Under the pieces are notes generated by a model. That model was not told the DNA's origin. It saw only the letters and a program-made list of their open reading frames with translations, and did no database searches. Source: VFKU01 sp964411925 (GTDB lineage: Bacteria; Hydrogenedentota; Hydrogenedentia; Hydrogenedentales; GCA-2746185). Taken from it: 64,000 bases of DNA. Position numbers and translations under genes: made by a program. The stretch lies in assembly GCA_964411925.1 (NCBI GenBank), contig CAYPNI010000001.1, forward strand, positions 1 through 64,000. Direction: 5' to 3'. Shown in pieces: positions 60,038-64,000 of the stretch (position 1 is the first letter of the stretch; every line of letters begins with the position of its first letter).

Positions 60038-61471
60038 CTACACTCCCAGCACCCAGGTATCTTTGGAGCCCCCGCCCTGCGACGAATTCACCACCAGCGA
60101 GCCTTTTCTCAGCGCGACGCGCGTCAACGCTCCGGGAAGGACGAACACGTCGTCGTCGTACAGCGCGTAGGGCCGCAGATCGACGTGGCGTCCCTCGAAC
60201 CCGTCGCCGCAGATCGTCGGCACGCGGGAGAGCGAAAGCGTGGGCTGGGCGACGAAGTTGCGCGGGTTGTGTTCGATCCGCAGCCGGCATTCCTCCCGCT
60301 GGTTGGCCGACGAATGCGGGCCGACCATGATGCCGGTGCCGCCGGACTCGTTCGCCGGCTTGACGACGAGGTCCTTCAGATGCTCCATGACGAACTTTCG
60401 TTGCGCGGGATCGCCGCAGAGATAGGTCGGGACGTTGGGTATGATCGCGTCTTCCCCGAGGTAATACTTGATGATCTTCGGCACGTACGCGTAGACGACT
60501 TTGTCGTCGGCAACGCCCGTACCGGGCGCATTCGCCAGCGCGACGCGGCCCGCCTTGTACACGTCCATCAGCCCCGGCACGCCGAGCATCGAATCGGGCC
60601 GGAACGTCAGCGGATCGAGGAAGTCGTCGTCGATGCGGCGGTAAATGACATCGACCCGTTCGAGCCCGCGGGTCGTGCGCATTTTGACGTAACCCTCGTC
60701 CACGACGAGGTCGCAGCCCTCGACGAGTTCGACGCCCATTTGCATGGCGAGGAACGAATGCTCGAAGTACGCGCTGTTGTAGCAGCCGGGGGTCAGCACC
60801 GCGATCTCGGGGCGGTCGCGACTCTCGGGCGCGAGATATTGCAGCATTCGCAACAGCCGGCTCGGATACTCCTCGACCGCGCGCACGCGGATGTTCCGGA
60901 AGAAATTCGGCAGCGTGCGTTTCATGATTTCGCGATTCTCGAGCACATAGGACACACCGGACGGGCACCGCATGTTGTCCTCGAGCACGTAGATTTGCCC
61001 GTCGCTGTTGCGCACAAGATCGATACCCGTCACGTGGCACCAGATCCCCTTGGGCGGATGCAGGCCGACGCATTCGCGGCGGAACCCGGGTGACTGCGCG
61101 ATGATTTCCCGCGGGACGACGCCGTCCTTGATGATTAGTTGGTCGTGATACAAATCGTTGATGAACGTGTTCAGCGCAACGATTCGCTGGCGCAGCCCCC
61201 TTTCGATCCACTCCCACTCGGAACTGGAAATTATGCGTGGGATCAGATCGAACGGAAAGATCCGCTCGGTGTTGCCGTCATCGGTCTTGAGCGTGAACGT
61301 GATGCCGAGATCCTGCAGCGCCCGTTCCGCATTTCGCTGCCAGCGGAGCAGGTCCGCGTTTTCGATCGCCGCGAACTCGTCCACGATCCATTTCATGCCG
61401 GCGCGCGCCACGCCGGGCTCGACCAGCATCTCGTCGAAGAAGCCCTCGGTCTCGTACGTATCGAACAACAT
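60038..61471 (-). CDS. Circularly permuted type 2 ATP-grasp protein
   Basis: A 477-aa ATP-grasp-type ligase of the DUF404/DUF407 class. Motifs include RIFPFDLIPRIISSSEWEWIERGL, FINDLYHDQLIIKDGVVP, VLEDNMRCPSGVSYVLENR, AVLTPGCYNSAYFEHSFLA, and the nucleotide-binding and metal segment LVVKPANESGGTGIMVGP. The enzyme would couple ATP hydrolysis to amide or peptide bond formation. It forms an operon with the alpha-E gene and is divergent from a related fused gene. The acceptor and amine are unknown. Confidence 0.92.
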   Translation of the reverse strand: MLFDTYETEGFFDEMLVEPGVARAGMKWIVDEFAAIENADLLRWQRNAERALQDLGITFTLKTDDGNTERIFPFDLIPRIISSSEWEWIERGLRQRIVALNTFINDLYHDQLIIKDGVVPREIIAQSPGFRRECVGLHPPKGIWCHVTGIDLVRNSDGQIYVLEDNMRCPSGVSYVLENREIMKRTLPNFFRNIRVRAVEEYPSRLLRMLQYLAPESRDRPEIAVLTPGCYNSAYFEHSFLAMQMGVELVEGCDLVVDEGYVKMRTTRGLERVDVIYRRIDDDFLDPLTFRPDSMLGVPGLMDVYKAGRVALANAPGTGVADDKVVYAYVPKIIKYYLGEDAIIPNVPTYLCGDPAQRKFVMEHLKDLVVKPANESGGTGIMVGPHSSANQREECRLRIEHNPRNFVAQPTLSLSRVPTICGDGFEGRHVDLRPYALYDDDVFVLPGALTRVALRKGSLVVNSSQGGGSKDTWVLGV

Positions 61472-61810
61472 GACGCCGCACCTCCACTCGTCCGCCTACC
61501 TTGGCGTAGGGAACTGCGGACATTCCTACCGAAATGTACGCAGCACCCACGTCTTTCTACCCGCGCGTCACCGTTCGTTCATCGCCTCGTAGAGGCGCTG
61601 CGACGGCGTTTTCGCCCTTGCAGCACGCGCGGTCTTGAATCGTTTTGAGCAACTTCGGTGCCGGGGCGAAATCTCGCCTCGAATAATCCGACGCGCGGGG
61701 TAGGACCGTTCGGCGCGTCGATTGCTACGTCGTCGATCGCGGGCGGCGTGAAGTGTTCGGCAGTCCCTTGGCGGACCAGCTGGACCCTCGGCAACGGAGA
61801 AACGATCCAG
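61472..61810. other. Divergent intergenic region between the two ATP-grasp genes
   Basis: About 340 nt. A small hairpin CCTAC/GTAGG is near 61496-61511. The frame of the right-hand gene stays open upstream of 61811, so part of this could be coding. I found no convincing promoter. Confidence 0.4.
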
Positions 61811-64000
61811 GTGGATGAAGCGCTCTCACTTGCGCGCGCGGAGCACGGCGTGTCGCCGCTTCGCGGCGTGCCGGATGGATTGCTGCGCGACTACGTCCCG
61901 ATTCCGGACCGATACGATGAAGTGATCGGCGAATCGGGCGATGTACGGCCGCACTGGCGCCGCGTCATTGACGCGCTGAATGCGTACGATGCCGACGGTC
62001 TTGCGCGCATGCGCCGCCAGACGGAGAGCATCGTTCGCGAGTACGGCGTGACCTACAACATCCCGGGCGCGACCAAGGGTGCGGACCGTCCCTGGGCGCT
62101 CGATATCCTGCCCGTGGTGATTTCGGCGGAGGATTGGTCGTCCGTCGAGGCCGGCATGATGCAACGCGCACGCCTGCTCAATGCGATCCTTGCCGATCTC
62201 TATGGGCCGCGGCGGCTCCTGCACGATCGCGTGCTGCCGCCGGAATTCGTCTTCGCGAATCCGCGTTTTCTGCGCGCGTGTGACGGAATGCCGGTGCCTC
62301 AACACGGGCACGTCGCGCGGTATGCGGCGGATCTTGTCCGCGGCGCGGACGGCCGATGGCGCGTGTTCAGCGACCGCACGCAGGCCCCGGCGGGCGTGGG
62401 TCACGCGCTTGAAAACCGGATCGTGATCGGGCGCACGCTGCCGACGATCATGTCCGAAGTTCACGTGCGGCGCCTGGCCGGGTTTTTCGACAAGCTGAGG
62501 GGCATGCTGCGCGGCATGTCGCCCGCATCGCGCGAGATTCCCACGATCGCGCTCCTGACGCCCGGCGCGCTCGACGGAGCCTACTTTGAACACGTTCTCC
62601 TCGCGCGCTACCTCGGATTCGACGTCGTCGAGGGCGAAGATCTCGCCGCGCGGGACAACCACCTCTACCTCCGGACGATCGCGGGCCTGCGCCAGGTCGA
62701 TGTGATCATGCGGTGTATCGACGACGAAAGCTGCGACCCGCTGGAACTCTTCAAGAGCACGCCCGAGGGCGTCGTCGGCCTGCTGCAAACACTGCGCGCC
62801 CGCAACGTCGCCGCGTGCAACGCGATCGGTTCCGGGGCGCTGGAATGCGCGGCGTTGGGCGCCGTACTTCCGCGGCTGTGCCGCCACCTCCTGGGGGAAG
62901 ATCTCGTGTTGCCGCCTGTGAAGACATGGTGGGGCGGCGACGCGGAACAGCGTGAATACATCGAGAGCCGATTCGATTCGCTGCGGATCGCTCACGCGTT
63001 TGGAGGGACTCGGGACGCCCCGGTGGAGCCGCGTCAGCTGGAACGCTCGATCCGCCAATCGTTGTACCAGCGCTGGCGGCAACAGCCGTACGAATACGTC
63101 GCCATCGATGCGCCGGTTCCGTCGGTCGTGCCCGTGCGGACCGCCAAGGGGCTGGTTCCCAAAGGATTGACGATCCGCGCGTATGCAATCGGCGGGTCGA
63201 ACCCGGAGCACCTTCACGTCCTGCCGGGGGGGCTCGGCCGCTTCATTGAACCGGAGGCCTATCCGAGCCCGGTCGTGCAGGCGGGCAAAGGCGCGAAAGA
63301 CGTTTGGGTGCTCTCCGATCGCCCGGTCGAATACGTGAGCCTGTTGCAGTCGTCCGGGAGCGCCAAGGCGATCGCACGCTCGCCCGAGAACGTGTCGAGC
63401 CGGCTCGCCGAAAACCTTCTCTGGCTCGGTCGATACTGCGAGCGCACCGAGTGCAACGTGCGTGCGCTGCGCCACATGCTGATTCGTTGCGTGGACGAGG
63501 AGGAACTCGCGGACGTGCGGCTGTTGCGCGGCCTGACGAATGGCGTGCCGTACCTGTTTCCGTTCGAGTTCCGCCAATCGCTGGGCACGAGCGGTCTCGT
63601 GGACTCCGACGTACTCGAAACCGTCCGGAACGCGATCATGGACGCGGTCTACAACGCCGAGTCGAACCAGACGATTGCGGGGACGGTGATCTCCCTGCGG
63701 CGGGCGGCGTGGATCGTCCGGGAATTGTTCTCCGACGACGACTGGCGCGTGTTAAACGCCTTTACTCACGAGTTTCTGCGTCTGCAACGCCGCGCATATC
63801 CGCCGGAGATCGGCGGCACGCTGCACGCGCTCGATCAACTGGTGACGGGGCTCGCGGCCTTCAGCGGGCTGGTCCACGAGAACATGACGCGCGAACCCGG
63901 CCGCGTGTTCATCCAGTTGGGCCGCCGGATCGAACGCGGCTACTTCACGCTGCGGCTCCTGCGCGAGTCCACGCGCGAGCCGGACACGGGCGACCCCGCT
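61811..64000 (+). CDS. Fused circularly permuted ATP-grasp / alpha-E protein (3' end outside window)
   Basis: An open frame of at least 730 codons that runs off the right edge. The first 470 or so residues are DUF404/DUF407 ATP-grasp: YNIPGATKGADRPWALDILP, RLLNAILADLYGPRRLL, a TQAPAGVGHALENR segment and LLTPGALDGAYFEHVLLARYL. The rest is alpha-E, from SRLAENLLWLGRYCERTE to RVFIQLGRRIERGYFTLRLL. It thus joins in one polypeptide the two functions encoded separately at 59009-61471. The GTG at 61811 is a provisional start; an upstream GTG (61748) is in frame. A transglutaminase-like gene would be expected just beyond the edge. Confidence 0.85.
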   Translation, partial: MDEALSLARAEHGVSPLRGVPDGLLRDYVPIPDRYDEVIGESGDVRPHWRRVIDALNAYDADGLARMRRQTESIVREYGVTYNIPGATKGADRPWALDILPVVISAEDWSSVEAGMMQRARLLNAILADLYGPRRLLHDRVLPPEFVFANPRFLRACDGMPVPQHGHVARYAADLVRGADGRWRVFSDRTQAPAGVGHALENRIVIGRTLPTIMSEVHVRRLAGFFDKLRGMLRGMSPASREIPTIALLTPGALDGAYFEHVLLARYLGFDVVEGEDLAARDNHLYLRTIAGLRQVDVIMRCIDDESCDPLELFKSTPEGVVGLLQTLRARNVAACNAIGSGALECAALGAVLPRLCRHLLGEDLVLPPVKTWWGGDAEQREYIESRFDSLRIAHAFGGTRDAPVEPRQLERSIRQSLYQRWRQQPYEYVAIDAPVPSVVPVRTAKGLVPKGLTIRAYAIGGSNPEHLHVLPGGLGRFIEPEAYPSPVVQAGKGAKDVWVLSDRPVEYVSLLQSSGSAKAIARSPENVSSRLAENLLWLGRYCERTECNVRALRHMLIRCVDEEELADVRLLRGLTNGVPYLFPFEFRQSLGTSGLVDSDVLETVRNAIMDAVYNAESNQTIAGTVISLRRAAWIVRELFSDDDWRVLNAFTHEFLRLQRRAYPPEIGGTLHALDQLVTGLAAFSGLVHENMTREPGRVFIQLGRRIERGYFTLRLLRESTREPDTGDPA

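Noticed and set aside
59165..61093. 642-codon plus-strand open frame
   Set aside because: Antisense to the alpha-E and ATP-grasp genes; composition typical of a shadow frame.
61826..63577. 583-codon minus-strand open frame near the right edge
   Set aside because: Antisense to the fused ATP-grasp/alpha-E gene, whose motifs are clear; this frame shows none.

Overview
The window is a GC-rich bacterial chromosome fragment, probably a metagenome-assembled scaffold, since it carries two 100-N gap placeholders. A TamA/TamB pair and a CzcCBA tripartite pump show a Gram-negative envelope. The PSCyt1/DUF1549/DUF1553 + DUF1501 pair, the many secreted oxidoreductases and beta-propellers, and the abundant intergenic palindromes suggest a Planctomycetes/PVC-, Hydrogenedentes- or Acidobacteria-like lineage. 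I cannot place it further. I saw no rRNA, tRNA, CRISPR array, insertion sequence or prophage.

Layout. 0-3.5 kb: intergenic repeats, imuAB mutagenesis genes on the minus strand behind an SOS-box promoter, and a HepT/MntA toxin-antitoxin pair. 3.6-9.3 kb: Tat-exported aldo/keto reductase, a haem-c/copper-monooxygenase-like protein, two secreted beta-propeller proteins, and an AlkD-like protein. 9.3-13.6 kb: SRPBCC/ArsR pair with a palindromic operator, a small secreted protein with its own promoter and terminator, a membrane protein/SDR pair, and a secreted protein split by a spurious scaffold gap.

13.7-28.4 kb is the most coherent accessory block. It holds two WS/DGAT acyltransferases, two paralogous lipases, two phasin-like proteins, a PhaR-type granule regulator divergent from the larger phasin, an ABC1 kinase and two paralogous GNATs. 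These are followed by a ceramidase-like protein, an HSL-family hydrolase and a Baeyer-Villiger-type monooxygenase. No PHA synthase is visible. I read this as a neutral-lipid (wax ester/TAG) inclusion system using PHA-type granule proteins. The phasin promoter carries a CTGC-N3-GCAG palindrome like known PhaR operators.

28.4-37.8 kb: a PQQ quinohaemoprotein dehydrogenase, a composite palindromic element, and a czcCBA metal-efflux operon led by a small Cys/His-rich periplasmic protein. 38-47.4 kb: a signalling block (sigma54 activator next to a good -24/-12 promoter in front of a degenerate receiver, CHASE3-PAS histidine kinase, Rcp1-like regulator, hybrid kinase, and two receiver-HD proteins, one degenerate and one intact). 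47.7-52.3 kb: the planctomycete-type cytochrome/DUF1501 pair. 52.3-58.7 kb: tamB (with a gap) and tamA. 59-64 kb: alpha-E and circularly permuted ATP-grasp genes, present both as a split pair (minus strand) and as a divergent fused gene running off the right edge.
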